DNA of 64,000 bases from Phycisphaeraceae bacterium D3-23. GTDB lineage: Bacteria > Planctomycetota > Phycisphaerae > Phycisphaerales > Phycisphaeraceae. A program made the translations under genes and the position numbers. This document shows positions 46,431 to 55,191 of the stretch, in pieces. Each line of letters starts with the position of its first letter. Within the stretch, counting starts at the first letter, position 1. The DNA lies in the NCBI GenBank assembly GCA_039555135.1, contig CP114179.1:3472001-3536000 (forward strand). The letters are read 5' to 3'. The notes under the pieces are model-generated. The model made no database searches, was not told the DNA's origin, and saw only the letters and a program-made list of their open reading frames with translations.

Positions 46431-47267
46431 TTAGGTGGCGGCGCGCTGGTACAGCACCGGATTCTTTTGACTGGCCATCACCTCGCCGATGGTGGTGCCC
46501 GGCGTCCATGCGCCCCAGTCCGCGCGTTGGAACTCATTGGCCGGCTCGGCCAGCCGCTGGCCGTCTTCCATATAGATCACGGTATGCACCGCACGCGGCC
46601 TGTCCGTCGTGTTCCCGCCCGCGCGGTGCAGGGTCCAGCCCAGGTGGAAGCTCACCTCGCCCAGGTCGTAGGGCTCGAACAGCGTGTCGACGTGGTAGGT
46701 GTCGACCGCGCTTTGAATGATCGATTCGGATTCGTCCGAGATCTCGACCTGCCGCGCGATGTTCATCAGGTGGCTGCGTTTGCCGAACTCCAATGGGCCC
46801 ATGTCCATCGGCACGGCCTGCAAGGGGACCCAGGCCGTCACGCTGCGGTCGGTCAGCATCGGCCAATACTGCTGGTCCACATGCCACGGCGTGAACCCGC
46901 CCTTGGGCTCCTTGTACAGCGCCTGGTCGTGCCACAGACGTACGCCCGACACCTCCAACAGCTCGGCCGCGATCCGCGCGAGCCGTTTTGAAAACGTCAG
47001 CGCCTTCACCGTCTCGCACTTTTCCCACAGGTTGCCGACCTGGATGAATGCCTTGTCGTAGGTCGAGCGTTCTTCCATGGGCACATCCTTGAGCGGGTTG
47101 TGCGCGAGTGTCTGCTCGGTCACCGCCGCGCCGTAGTGTGCGAGCGTCGGCGCATCGAAGACGTCCTTGAGCTTGATGAACCCGTCACGGCGGAACTGTT
47201 CGATGCGCGCGGGTTTCAGGTCGTATGGCGTGTCGAGAAGCACGTGGTTGGGTGTCGTCGATGGCAT
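46431..47267 (-). CDS. phytanoyl-CoA dioxygenase (PhyH) family protein
   Basis: A 278-residue Fe(II)/2-oxoglutarate oxygenase. The iron site HxD is WHVDQQYW (about 133-140), with the distal His in GWTLHRAGGN (about 218-227). Members in environmental bacteria often act on small hydroxylatable metabolites; the substrate is unknown here. A creatininase-family gene precedes it by 55 bases on the same strand. Confidence 0.83.
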   Translation of the reverse strand: MPSTTPNHVLLDTPYDLKPARIEQFRRDGFIKLKDVFDAPTLAHYGAAVTEQTLAHNPLKDVPMEERSTYDKAFIQVGNLWEKCETVKALTFSKRLARIAAELLEVSGVRLWHDQALYKEPKGGFTPWHVDQQYWPMLTDRSVTAWVPLQAVPMDMGPLEFGKRSHLMNIARQVEISDESESIIQSAVDTYHVDTLFEPYDLGEVSFHLGWTLHRAGGNTTDRPRAVHTVIYMEDGQRLAEPANEFQRADWGAWTPGTTIGEVMASQKNPVLYQRAAT

Positions 47268-47321
47268 GGTGGGCTCTCTTGGGATAGTGGATCCAAAGAT
47301 CGGTGGGGCCAGAGCGGATCG

Positions 47322-48089
47322 CTAGAGCGGGTTGTCCCCGGGCTTGGCCGCGCCGACGGCGGTGATCAGTTCGGCAAGTGCATCGACCATCGCCGTGGTA
47401 AAGACAGCGCCTTTCTGGGCGGTCGCGAGCGACGGGTCGCCCGCGCCGGTATCGGGGTGGCAGCGCGACCACGGCCGAGGCGTCCACACGCCGGGCCTTT
47501 CTAACCCGTCGATCGCAAAAGGCACGCGCTCGCCCGGGCCGGCCTGATCGAGGTGGACGAGGTCAGGCCGCAGGTGCAGCATCACGCTGGTCTCCATCTC
47601 GTCGGCGTGCCCGCCGTCTCGCTCGAACGTCGCGTCGTACACCTGGGGTGCCAGGCGAAACACATGAGCGACGACGATCAGCACGCCTGTCTCCTGGATC
47701 AGGTCCCGGACGATCGGGCTAAACGTATTGCCGCCGTGCGCGTTGGCGATGATGAGCCGGTCGATGCCTTGGGTCTTGAGCGAGCGGGCGATGTCGCGCA
47801 GCAGCGAGAGCGCGGTCGCCGTCGACAGGTGGATGGTCGCGATCTGGTCGAGCTGCTGGGCGTTGTTACCGAACGGGATGACGGGCAGCATCAGCGCTTG
47901 GGCGCCACTTTTGTTCGCCTGCTCGACGGCCAAGCGTGCGATCCCCTCGGCCTCAATCACATCGGTACCGAAAGGCAGGTGGTCGTTGTGCGCCTCGGTC
48001 GCGCCCCACGGCAGCACCGCGACATTGGGCGGCTGCTCACGCAACGCGCGGTAGTTCGCTTCGGCCAAGACGCTCGGGGTGGTACTCAT
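47322..48089 (-). CDS. creatininase family amidohydrolase
   Basis: A 255-residue protein with metal-ligand motifs WGATEAHNDHLPFGTD (Glu, His, Asp), NAHGGN and HADEMETS. The family hydrolyses cyclic or linear amides, including creatinine, and formamide intermediates in cofactor synthesis. Substrate not assignable. The frame runs to 48131, but ATG 48089 (MSTTPSV) is preferred. Confidence 0.85.
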   Translation of the reverse strand: MSTTPSVLAEANYRALREQPPNVAVLPWGATEAHNDHLPFGTDVIEAEGIARLAVEQANKSGAQALMLPVIPFGNNAQQLDQIATIHLSTATALSLLRDIARSLKTQGIDRLIIANAHGGNTFSPIVRDLIQETGVLIVVAHVFRLAPQVYDATFERDGGHADEMETSVMLHLRPDLVHLDQAGPGERVPFAIDGLERPGVWTPRPWSRCHPDTGAGDPSLATAQKGAVFTTAMVDALAELITAVGAAKPGDNPL

Positions 48090-48156
48090 CGTGTGGGCTC
48101 GATAGGGATGACATGCAAGGGCAGGCCACAACCTACCACGCCTGTGGTTAGCGGTG

Positions 48157-48288
48157 CTACCGGGGTTTGATCTTCCCCGGGTGGGCCAGCTCCGGCCTGA
48201 GCTGCTCGGCGCAGGCCGTGTGTGCGGCGGAAGCTGCCTGCGCGCTCGGGTCGTCTTTATTGTTCAGCCCAACGTCCCACGGGTCGCG
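48157..48288 (-). pseudogene. possible C-terminal gene remnant
   Basis: A minus frame closed upstream by TAA (48291-48289) reads RDPWDVGLNNKDDP and continues about 40 residues to TAG at 48157 with protein-like composition but no start codon. It could be the tail of a gene whose 5' part was lost, next to the palindromic element at 48355. Family not identified; coding status weak. Confidence 0.25.
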
Positions 48289-48354
48289 TTAGGGCATTGA
48301 TCAGGTGTGTTGCATTGTGAAACAGTGATGTGATACCGATCACGCTCTAAATTT

Positions 48355-48506
48355 GCGCGTTCCGGCTCCCTCTCCCTGGCAGAGAGAGGGCTGGGGTGAG
48401 GGTCGGCAGTACGACCCGATACTCGAATACGAGTACGCGGTAGCGCCCGACCCTCCCCCCAACCCCCTCCCGCCCGGCAGGGAGGGGGAGCCGGAATCGG
48501 ACGCGC
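48355..48506. repeat. 152-bp imperfect palindromic element
   Basis: GCGCGT at 48355-48360 and ACGCGC at 48501-48506 mark the ends of a long imperfect inverted repeat. The arms contain CCGGCTCCCTCTCCCTGGC and its near-complement, with a small tip hairpin ACTCGAATACGAGT. There is no coding frame. It has the form of a non-autonomous repeat, possibly a MITE or REP-like element. Confidence 0.7.
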
Positions 48507-48556
48507 GAGATCAAAACGGGTTGCGTATGATTCGTGGGTGCTTGTGTACCCGGCAA

Positions 48557-50734
48557 TCAAGCCGCGCCTTCGAGGTAATGCAGGAACGCGAGCTGCGTGT
48601 CTCGGCCGCGTGTGAGTTGGAGGGCCATGATGAACGAGACGGCTGTCGCGAGGCCGGCGAGGACGGTGGCGGTGATGACCGGCTCGGGCCCCATGAGGTG
48701 GTAGGCGTCGGCGAGGGCGGCGACGGCGATCGCGAGGCCCATCAGCCCCGTCGCGTGGCCGACGAGTCGATAGAGGAGCGGGCCGGTGAGCCCGACGAGC
48801 CAGGTCGCCAGGAACGGGCCGGCCAGCGCGGCGTAGAGGAGGTAGGGGATCATCGGTTTGATGGAGACCTGCAGAGCAAACAGGTGGTCGAGCAGGACCT
48901 CGGCGATGAGCCCGCCGACGACGGCGAAGGGGAGCAGCACCAGCGGGACAAAAGTGCCCAGGCACATCATCGCGACCCAGCGCCGCCAGGGCGTCATCAT
49001 GATGCGGCCTGCGCGAGAGGTGAGCAGCAGCGTGTCCGATGCGCCGCGTGACGCCCAATAGAAGATGGCGGTACACAGGTGGCTGCGCAGCGCGAAGGTG
49101 ATGAACGCGCCCAGGCCGACACCGATGATGAGCGGCAGGGCTTTTTTGAAGGGCGTGTTCATCTGCCCCCACCAGGCGTCGTAGAGCAGCCAGGCGACGA
49201 GCGCGGCGGTGAGCAGGCCGAGCCCGAGCCACAGCCGGGCAGTTCGGCGGTTGCCCCGACCGTCGCGGTTCCAGCGCAGGACGCGGCGCTGGATAAAGCC
49301 GTGCGGCGCGAAGCGTGCCTTGAGGCAGGAGCGGATGCCCTGAGACGCCGGGGCGTTGTCGGGGTCCTGCCGGAATGCGGCGACAAACGAGTCGTACGCC
49401 GCGTCGCGCTGCCCGGCCTCGAGCTCGGCCCACCCGCGCAGGGCCTTGAAGAGCGGGACCGACGCCGCGTCGTCCGGTATCGCTTGCGCCGCGGCGACGG
49501 CCTCGTCGGTCTTGCCTTGTGCGCGTAGTGCCCGGCACAAGACCTCCCGGGCCCAGGTGTCGGCCGTGTCGAGCGACAGCGCGTGCCGCGCGGCGTCGCA
49601 CGCCTCGTCGAAACGGTGCGCGAGGAACAGCGCCCAGGCGTAGGGCGTGTGCAGCGCATCCCAGTCCGGTTGGAGGGCGATCGCTTTGCGGTAGTCCTCG
49701 ATGATCGAGCGCAGCTTTTTCGGCGGCCGGCCCCGGTCGTCGGTGTTGTCGAGCTGCATGCGGAGGTTGTCCACATCGCGCGTAAAGTGTTTGAGCCAGC
49801 CGAAACTGCGCGCGTGGTAGCCGACGGCGCGGTCGGGCTCGAGATCGACGATGAGCTTGCCCGTTGTTGCTGCGGCGGCTGGGCTGTCCGTGTTTGCGAG
49901 GCATAGCGCCTTGAGATAGAGCGCATCGAGGTGGTGGGGGGCTTGGGCGAGTAGCCGCTCGGCCTCGTCGAGCGCGTCATCGAAGCGGTCGGGGTTGCCG
50001 GTTTGCTGGAACAGGGACCAGGCGTGCGTGGTGTCGGCGGTTTCTCGGCGGGCGGGGCGCGGCGCGTGGCCGACGGCCTTGCTGGGGAGCGGCTGGGGCG
50101 TGCGCTGTGTGTGCGATGCTGCGGGCCGCCGGTCCGCGGTCTGCGCCTCGGGCCACCACGGCCCGGGCAGGATGCAGGCCGTGGGCCCGGCGGGGTCGAT
50201 GAGTATCGGGATCGCCCGGGCGGTGATCTTCCCGGCGGGCAGGTCGCGGCGGTAGAACATCACCGACGTCATCTTGACGTCCCGCCCGCCGGTGAGCGAT
50301 TTAGGGACGATCGTCCCGTTGTATCGGCCGCGCTCGTCGCGCAGGCGCTGGCCGATGAACTGCACGTCCGGGTCGGCGCTCGATTCGTCCTGCTTACAGC
50401 GGAACAGCTCGCGGGCGACCGTGTCGAGCTCGCCGGGGTCGTCCGACCAGTCGGTGTCTGCCGAGTACGCCAGGACGCCGGGGCACTCGGCGTCGTCGTC
50501 TTGGAAGAGCAGGGTGTTGGCCTGGACGACGACGCCCCAGACCAGCTCGCCTTGGCGGAGGAGTCTGCCCTGCGCGAAGTAGTGCTGGAGCAGGTCGTCG
50601 CGGCCGGTGAACGCCCACCAGGGCGGCCGCCGCCTCAGCCGGAGCCGGCCCAGCCAGCCCGCGCGCCTGCGAAGCGCGGGCAGATCGCGTCGCGCCTGGG
50701 TGATGATCCGCCGCCGGTCCGAGTCTTGAGTCAT
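48557..50734 (-). CDS. TPR protein with multi-pass C-terminal membrane domain
   Basis: A 725-residue protein of unknown role. Residues 1-210 form an unassigned soluble domain (AFTGRDDLLQHYFAQG; WGVVVQANTLLFQDDD). A Pro-rich linker is followed by TPR-like repeats (about 240-470: ALDEAERLLAQAPHHLDALYLKAL; ALFLAHRFDEACDAARHAL). The last 230 residues contain about six hydrophobic helices. The longer frame to 51001 is an antisense-like extension into the next gene; ATG at 50734 is chosen. Confidence 0.65.
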   Translation of the reverse strand: MTQDSDRRRIITQARRDLPALRRRAGWLGRLRLRRRPPWWAFTGRDDLLQHYFAQGRLLRQGELVWGVVVQANTLLFQDDDAECPGVLAYSADTDWSDDPGELDTVARELFRCKQDESSADPDVQFIGQRLRDERGRYNGTIVPKSLTGGRDVKMTSVMFYRRDLPAGKITARAIPILIDPAGPTACILPGPWWPEAQTADRRPAASHTQRTPQPLPSKAVGHAPRPARRETADTTHAWSLFQQTGNPDRFDDALDEAERLLAQAPHHLDALYLKALCLANTDSPAAAATTGKLIVDLEPDRAVGYHARSFGWLKHFTRDVDNLRMQLDNTDDRGRPPKKLRSIIEDYRKAIALQPDWDALHTPYAWALFLAHRFDEACDAARHALSLDTADTWAREVLCRALRAQGKTDEAVAAAQAIPDDAASVPLFKALRGWAELEAGQRDAAYDSFVAAFRQDPDNAPASQGIRSCLKARFAPHGFIQRRVLRWNRDGRGNRRTARLWLGLGLLTAALVAWLLYDAWWGQMNTPFKKALPLIIGVGLGAFITFALRSHLCTAIFYWASRGASDTLLLTSRAGRIMMTPWRRWVAMMCLGTFVPLVLLPFAVVGGLIAEVLLDHLFALQVSIKPMIPYLLYAALAGPFLATWLVGLTGPLLYRLVGHATGLMGLAIAVAALADAYHLMGPEPVITATVLAGLATAVSFIMALQLTRGRDTQLAFLHYLEGAA

Positions 50735-50762
50735 GCGGGCATTGTACGAATGACGCGGCGCG

Positions 50763-51950
50763 TTACCCGGCCGCGACGCCCGCGTCGCCGGTTTGTCGGT
50801 GGCGTAGGCGGTACTGGCGGGGGGTGACGGTTTCGGTGCGTTCGAAGGTCTGGTAGAGCTGGCGTGCGCCGCGGAGGCCGACCTGGCCGGCGATGGTCTC
50901 GATGGTCCAGTCGGTCTCGGTGAGCAGGCGTTTGATGTGGTGGGTGCGGACACGCTGGACCTCGTCGCGGATCGATCGGCGCAGGTGGGTCTTGAACGCA
51001 CGCTTAAGCCCGGAGCGTGTCATACGTGTCGCGGCGACGACATCGTCGACGCCGATCGGCTTGCGGTAGTTCTTTGCGATGAAACGCACCGCGGTTTTGA
51101 CATCGACATGGTCGACGGCGATGACATCCGTGCTGCGCCGCGCGGCGACGCCCTGCGCCGGGAACGCGACGCGCTGCATCTCGACCGCCTCGCCATCCAT
51201 CAGCCGGTCGAGCATCGCGCACGCCGCGTAGGCCCACTGCTCCATATCCAGCACGACGCTGCTCAAAGGCACCGCCAGGGACTCGCACACCAGCGTGTTG
51301 TTGTTGATCCCGAGCACCGCGATATCCTCGGGCACGCGCAGCCCGGCCCGCGCACACGCCTCGAGCACCCGCAGCCCAAACTCATCCGAAAACGCCACGA
51401 CCCCCAACGGCTTAGGCAACGCGCTGAGCCGTTCGCCCAGGCGCCGGGCCGCATCTTGCCAGCTGGCCTCTTCGCCGTCGGTCGCTTCGGGCGCGAGCGG
51501 GTGCAGATCGAACCCCGACTGGGCCAGGACATTGCGCAGCGCATCTTCACGCAGCCGCACCGGCGGGTCGGGCTGGGACGGGTACCACGCGAAGTGGCGA
51601 AGCCCGCGCTCGAGCAGGTGGTCGGCGGCGTCTTGCGCGATCGCGACCGGGTCGAACTCGATACTGGGCAGGCCGGCCGCGGTGCCGAAGACACTCAGAT
51701 CGATGGCGGGGAGATCGAGTTCGCCGACGAAACGGATGAGGTCGTCGCGGCGTTTGGTGCAGCCGAGCTTGCACAGGACGCCGTCGCCGCGCCAGCCCCA
51801 GGCGAGTTCCTGGGCGTTGGCCATGGTGGCGTCGAGGTGCCAGCCGTGCTCGAGCGCGTAGCGGGTCGCGCCCCGATGGGCGCGGTGGTCATACCATGCC
51901 AGAGCAAGCAGGACGGATCGGCGGCGTGTTGGGGCGGTTTTCTGGATCAT
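50763..51950 (-). CDS. XylR-like regulator: LacI-type sensor plus AraC HTH
   Basis: A 395-residue regulator. Residues 10-275 form a periplasmic-binding-protein-like sugar sensor (GVLCKLGCTKRRDDLIRF; GVVAFSDEFGLRVLEACARAGLRVPEDIAVLGINN), and 290-385 an AraC-type double HTH (VDDVVAATRMTRSGLKRAFKTHL; TIETIAGQVGLRGARQLYQTF). It is divergent from the planctomycete cytochrome gene at 52048 and probably controls that operon. These regulators usually activate in response to a sugar. Confidence 0.85.
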   Translation of the reverse strand: MIQKTAPTRRRSVLLALAWYDHRAHRGATRYALEHGWHLDATMANAQELAWGWRGDGVLCKLGCTKRRDDLIRFVGELDLPAIDLSVFGTAAGLPSIEFDPVAIAQDAADHLLERGLRHFAWYPSQPDPPVRLREDALRNVLAQSGFDLHPLAPEATDGEEASWQDAARRLGERLSALPKPLGVVAFSDEFGLRVLEACARAGLRVPEDIAVLGINNNTLVCESLAVPLSSVVLDMEQWAYAACAMLDRLMDGEAVEMQRVAFPAQGVAARRSTDVIAVDHVDVKTAVRFIAKNYRKPIGVDDVVAATRMTRSGLKRAFKTHLRRSIRDEVQRVRTHHIKRLLTETDWTIETIAGQVGLRGARQLYQTFERTETVTPRQYRLRHRQTGDAGVAAG

Positions 51951-51968
51951 AAAGTGGCCATGTTATCA

Positions 51969-51994
51969 CAAAATGTACCTGCTTTGACATTTTG
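51969..51994. promoter_or_regulatory. candidate operator in the divergent promoter region
   Basis: CAAAATGT (51969-51976) and ACATTTTG (51987-51994) form a perfect 8-base dyad with a 10-base spacer. It lies between the XylR-like gene and the cytochrome gene, overlapping a TTGACA hexamer at 51984-51989. This placement fits an operator bound by the regulator. Confidence 0.5.
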
Positions 51995-52047
51995 GATGTC
52001 GTTTTTGACGCTATCCTTATATAGGATGCCCGAAGAATCATTTGGTG

Positions 52048-55000
52048 ATGTACATGACTGGTCATAGGCGGATGGTTGGTAAGTCGGCATGGGGTGCAGC
52101 GATCCTTGCGAGTGTCGCGGCGTTGTCTGTCTTGAGTCGGGGCTACGCGAACCCGGGCGCAGAGGCGACAGGCCTGCGCGCGGGCGACGCGGCGCAGCTT
52201 GATGCCGACACCGTGTCGTTTTTCGTGGAGCAGGTCCGGCCGATCCTGGAGGACCGCTGCCTGCGGTGTCACGGCGGGGACAAGGTCAACGGGGGTCTGA
52301 GCCTTGCGGACGGCGCATCGTTCTTTGTCGGCGGCGACGGTGGGGCGGCGGTCGATCTTGGGGCGCATGAAGCCAGCGCTTTTCTGACGGCGATCAGCTA
52401 CACGGATATCGATCTGGAGATGCCGCCGACGGGGAAGATGCCGGCCGAGGAGATCGAGGTGCTGCGGCAGTGGGTGCTGTCGGGCGCGCCCTGGCCCGGC
52501 GGCGAAGCGGGGCAGCTCGCGGAGGGCGATGGGGCGGCCGCGGCGCATGACGGGCCGATGACGATCGAGGAGGGGCGCGACGCGTGGGCGTATTCGCGGG
52601 TGGTTCGGCCGGACGTGCCCGGGGCGGAGGTGGTGACGGACCCGGCGTGGCGTGAGCACCCGATCGATGCGTTCATCTTCGCGCGTCTGGCGGAAGAAGA
52701 TTTGCAGCCCAACCCCGAGGCGGATCGGCGGACGTTGATCCGCCGGGCGACGTACGACCTGACGGGTCTGCCGCCGACCCCGGAAGAAGTCGAAGCGTTT
52801 GTCGCGGACGAGTCGGACGATGCGTATGGGCGTTTGATCGATCGGCTGCTCGCGTCGCCGCACTACGGCGAGAAGTGGGCGCGGCACTGGCTCGACGCGG
52901 TGCGCTACGCCGAGACCGACGGCTACGAGCGCGACGGCAAGAAGCTGAACATGTGGCGGTATCGGGACTACGTCATCCGCGCGTTCAACGAAGATAAGCC
53001 CTACGACCGCTTTATCGTCGAGCAGCTCGCCGGCGACGAGCTGCCGGATGCCGACGGCCAGTCGCTGATCGCGACCGGGTTCATGCGGCTGCAGGTCTGG
53101 GACGACGAGCCCACCGACCGTGTACAGGCCCGGGCCGACTACATCGCTGACATCGTCGATACGACCAGTTCGGCGTTCCTCGGCTCGACCGTCGGCTGCG
53201 CGCGCTGCCACGACCACAAGAAAGACCCGATCCTGCAGGCGGACTACTACCGGCTGTACGCATTTTTCAACAACCTCACCGAGCCCGCCCGCGGCAACGC
53301 CCGCCGGATCGCGCAAGATGTGCCCGACCCGGTGAGCGCGGAGGTCGAGCAGCGCGAGCGCGAGCGGGTGGCGCGTATCGCCGAGCTGCGTGCGTTCATC
53401 GCCGAGGTCGAAGACGTGCTGCTCGCGACATGGGACGTCGATGGCGAGCCCACCGTGCTGCTGCCCGACTCGCGCCGGGGCAACGATGCGCAGCGGTGGC
53501 ATGTCGCCCACGAAGAACACGACGGCTGGTCGACACAGCAGTACGACGACCGCGGCTGGCCCGAGTACGATGCGGGCTTCGGTATGCCCGGCGTGCCGAA
53601 CTCGCGCATCGGCACCGAGTGGGTCACGGGGAAGGGCGACGCGATCTACCTCCGTCGGACCTTCCGTGTCGCCCAAGCGCCGCGACACGTCTACCTCACG
53701 GTGCACCACGACGATGACGTGCAGGTCTACATCAACGGCATCCTCGTCTTCGAGGCGACCGGCTACATCACCGACTACCGCCGCATCCAACTCCCGCCCG
53801 ATGTGGTGGACGCGCTGGTCGTCGGCAGCAACACCATCGCTGTGCGCTGCGAGCAAGACTTCGGTGGGCAGTACATCGATGTCGGTGTCGGAACCGGCGT
53901 GGTCGATCGCGCGGCGGTGGTCGTCACCGCGCTCGAAGCCGGCGGCCGGGAAACGCTGGGCGATGAACGCGCCGACGCGTACCTGCTCGCGAAAGAAGAG
54001 CTCGCCCGGCTCGAAACCGCGCCGTTGATCCGCCCCTACCCCGCGTCCGTCGTCGCCGAGCGCGGCACGCAGGGCCCCGACGAATACATCCATAACCGCG
54101 GCAACGCCAATACCCACGGCGACCCCGTCGTCCCCGGCTACCCGGCCGTGCTCGGCGGAGACAACGCCGACTTCAACCCCAACCCCGACACGAACACCAC
54201 CGGCCGACGCCTCGCCCTCGCGCGATGGATCGCCAGCGAAGACAACCCGCTCACCGCCCGCGTCATCGCCAACCGCCTCTGGCAGCACCACTTCGGCAAG
54301 GGGCTCGTCGAGTCGTCCAGCGACTTCGGCACGCTCGGCACCGGCTGCACCCACCCCGACCTGCTCGACTATCTGGCGAGCGAGATGGTCGCACGCGGCT
54401 GGTCGCTCAAGCAGATGCACAAGCTCATCATGACCAGCCGAAGCTACCGCATGAGCAGTGTCGCCAGCGGCCCCGGGCTCAGCGCGGACTCGACGAACAC
54501 CTTGCTCTGGCGCTACAACATGCGTCGGCTCACGGCCGAGGAAGTCCGTGACTCGATCCTCGCGGTCAACGGCTCGCTCAACCGCGATCTCTTCGGCCCC
54601 GAGGTCTACCCGCCGATGCCCGAGGAGGTGCTCGCCACCGCGTCGCGCCCCGACGAGGCGTGGGGCCGATCGACCCCCGAGCAGGCCGACCGGCGGAGCA
54701 TCTATATCCACGTCAAGCGTTCGCTCCGTGAGCCGTTCCTCTTCGCGTTTGACCAGGCGGAGACGGATACACCCTGCCCAGTACGGTTCGAGACGACGGT
54801 GCCGACGCAGTCGCTGATCGCGCTCAACAGCGCCTTCATGCAGACCGAGGCCGCGGTGTTTGCCGAACGCCTGCGACGTGAAGCGGGCGACGATCGCGCG
54901 GCGCAGGTGCGTCTTGCTTTGGAACTGATCCTGCTGCGCCCCCCGACGGACGAAGAGGTCGCGGAGCATGTCGCGTTCATCGAGGCGATCCAGACCCGGC

Positions 55001-55080
55001 ACGATCTCGACGACGCCACGGCGATGCGCATGTTCTGCGTCATCTGCTTCAACCTAAACGAATTCATGTATCTGGATTGA
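52048..55080 (+). CDS. planctomycete cytochrome c-type protein (PSCyt1-PSCyt2/DUF1549-DUF1553)
   Basis: About 1010 residues. A signal peptide precedes a PSCyt1 domain with heme motif CLRCH (about 70), a PSCyt2/DUF1549 domain (HPIDAFIFARLAEEDLQPN; RRATYDLTGLPPTPEEV), a second heme-type motif CARCH (about 384), a beta-sandwich insert (FRVAQAPRHVYLTVHHDD) and a DUF1553/PSD1 domain (LARWIASEDNPLTARVIANRLWQHHF). The role of these proteins is still unclear, but they typically pair with DUF1501 genes. The start is uncertain: ATGs at 52048, 52054 and 52072 have no clear ribosome binding site. Confidence 0.88.
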   Translation: MYMTGHRRMVGKSAWGAAILASVAALSVLSRGYANPGAEATGLRAGDAAQLDADTVSFFVEQVRPILEDRCLRCHGGDKVNGGLSLADGASFFVGGDGGAAVDLGAHEASAFLTAISYTDIDLEMPPTGKMPAEEIEVLRQWVLSGAPWPGGEAGQLAEGDGAAAAHDGPMTIEEGRDAWAYSRVVRPDVPGAEVVTDPAWREHPIDAFIFARLAEEDLQPNPEADRRTLIRRATYDLTGLPPTPEEVEAFVADESDDAYGRLIDRLLASPHYGEKWARHWLDAVRYAETDGYERDGKKLNMWRYRDYVIRAFNEDKPYDRFIVEQLAGDELPDADGQSLIATGFMRLQVWDDEPTDRVQARADYIADIVDTTSSAFLGSTVGCARCHDHKKDPILQADYYRLYAFFNNLTEPARGNARRIAQDVPDPVSAEVEQRERERVARIAELRAFIAEVEDVLLATWDVDGEPTVLLPDSRRGNDAQRWHVAHEEHDGWSTQQYDDRGWPEYDAGFGMPGVPNSRIGTEWVTGKGDAIYLRRTFRVAQAPRHVYLTVHHDDDVQVYINGILVFEATGYITDYRRIQLPPDVVDALVVGSNTIAVRCEQDFGGQYIDVGVGTGVVDRAAVVVTALEAGGRETLGDERADAYLLAKEELARLETAPLIRPYPASVVAERGTQGPDEYIHNRGNANTHGDPVVPGYPAVLGGDNADFNPNPDTNTTGRRLALARWIASEDNPLTARVIANRLWQHHFGKGLVESSSDFGTLGTGCTHPDLLDYLASEMVARGWSLKQMHKLIMTSRSYRMSSVASGPGLSADSTNTLLWRYNMRRLTAEEVRDSILAVNGSLNRDLFGPEVYPPMPEEVLATASRPDEAWGRSTPEQADRRSIYIHVKRSLREPFLFAFDQAETDTPCPVRFETTVPTQSLIALNSAFMQTEAAVFAERLRREAGDDRAAQVRLALELILLRPPTDEEVAEHVAFIEAIQTRHDLDDATAMRMFCVICFNLNEFMYLD

Positions 55081-55083
55081 TAA

Positions 55084-55178
55084 GTAGGGCGGGCATTCCT
55101 GCCCGTCATTCGGCGCAGCCGAAACCACACGCGACCCGCAGGCCTTCGGCCTGTGGCAGGCGGGAATGCCCGTCCTAC
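55084..55178. repeat. palindromic intergenic repeat (family A, copy 2)
   Basis: Arms at 55084-55105 and 55157-55178 pair with three mismatches in 22. The left arm folds on itself (CGGGCA-TTCC-TGCCCG). The core CATTCGGCGCAGCCGAAA (55107-55124) is the same as in the repeat at 23281. It lies between the cytochrome and DUF1501 genes. Confidence 0.75.
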
Positions 55179-55191
55179 CGAAAGAGACCCC

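Noticed and set aside
48264-49904. A 546-residue Arg-rich minus frame
   Set aside because: It overlaps the TPR membrane protein in another frame and is Arg/Pro/Ala-rich shadow sequence.
51889-55002. A 1037-residue frame on the minus strand
   Set aside because: It is antisense to the well-supported planctomycete cytochrome gene; composition is typical of a high-GC shadow frame and it has no family motif.
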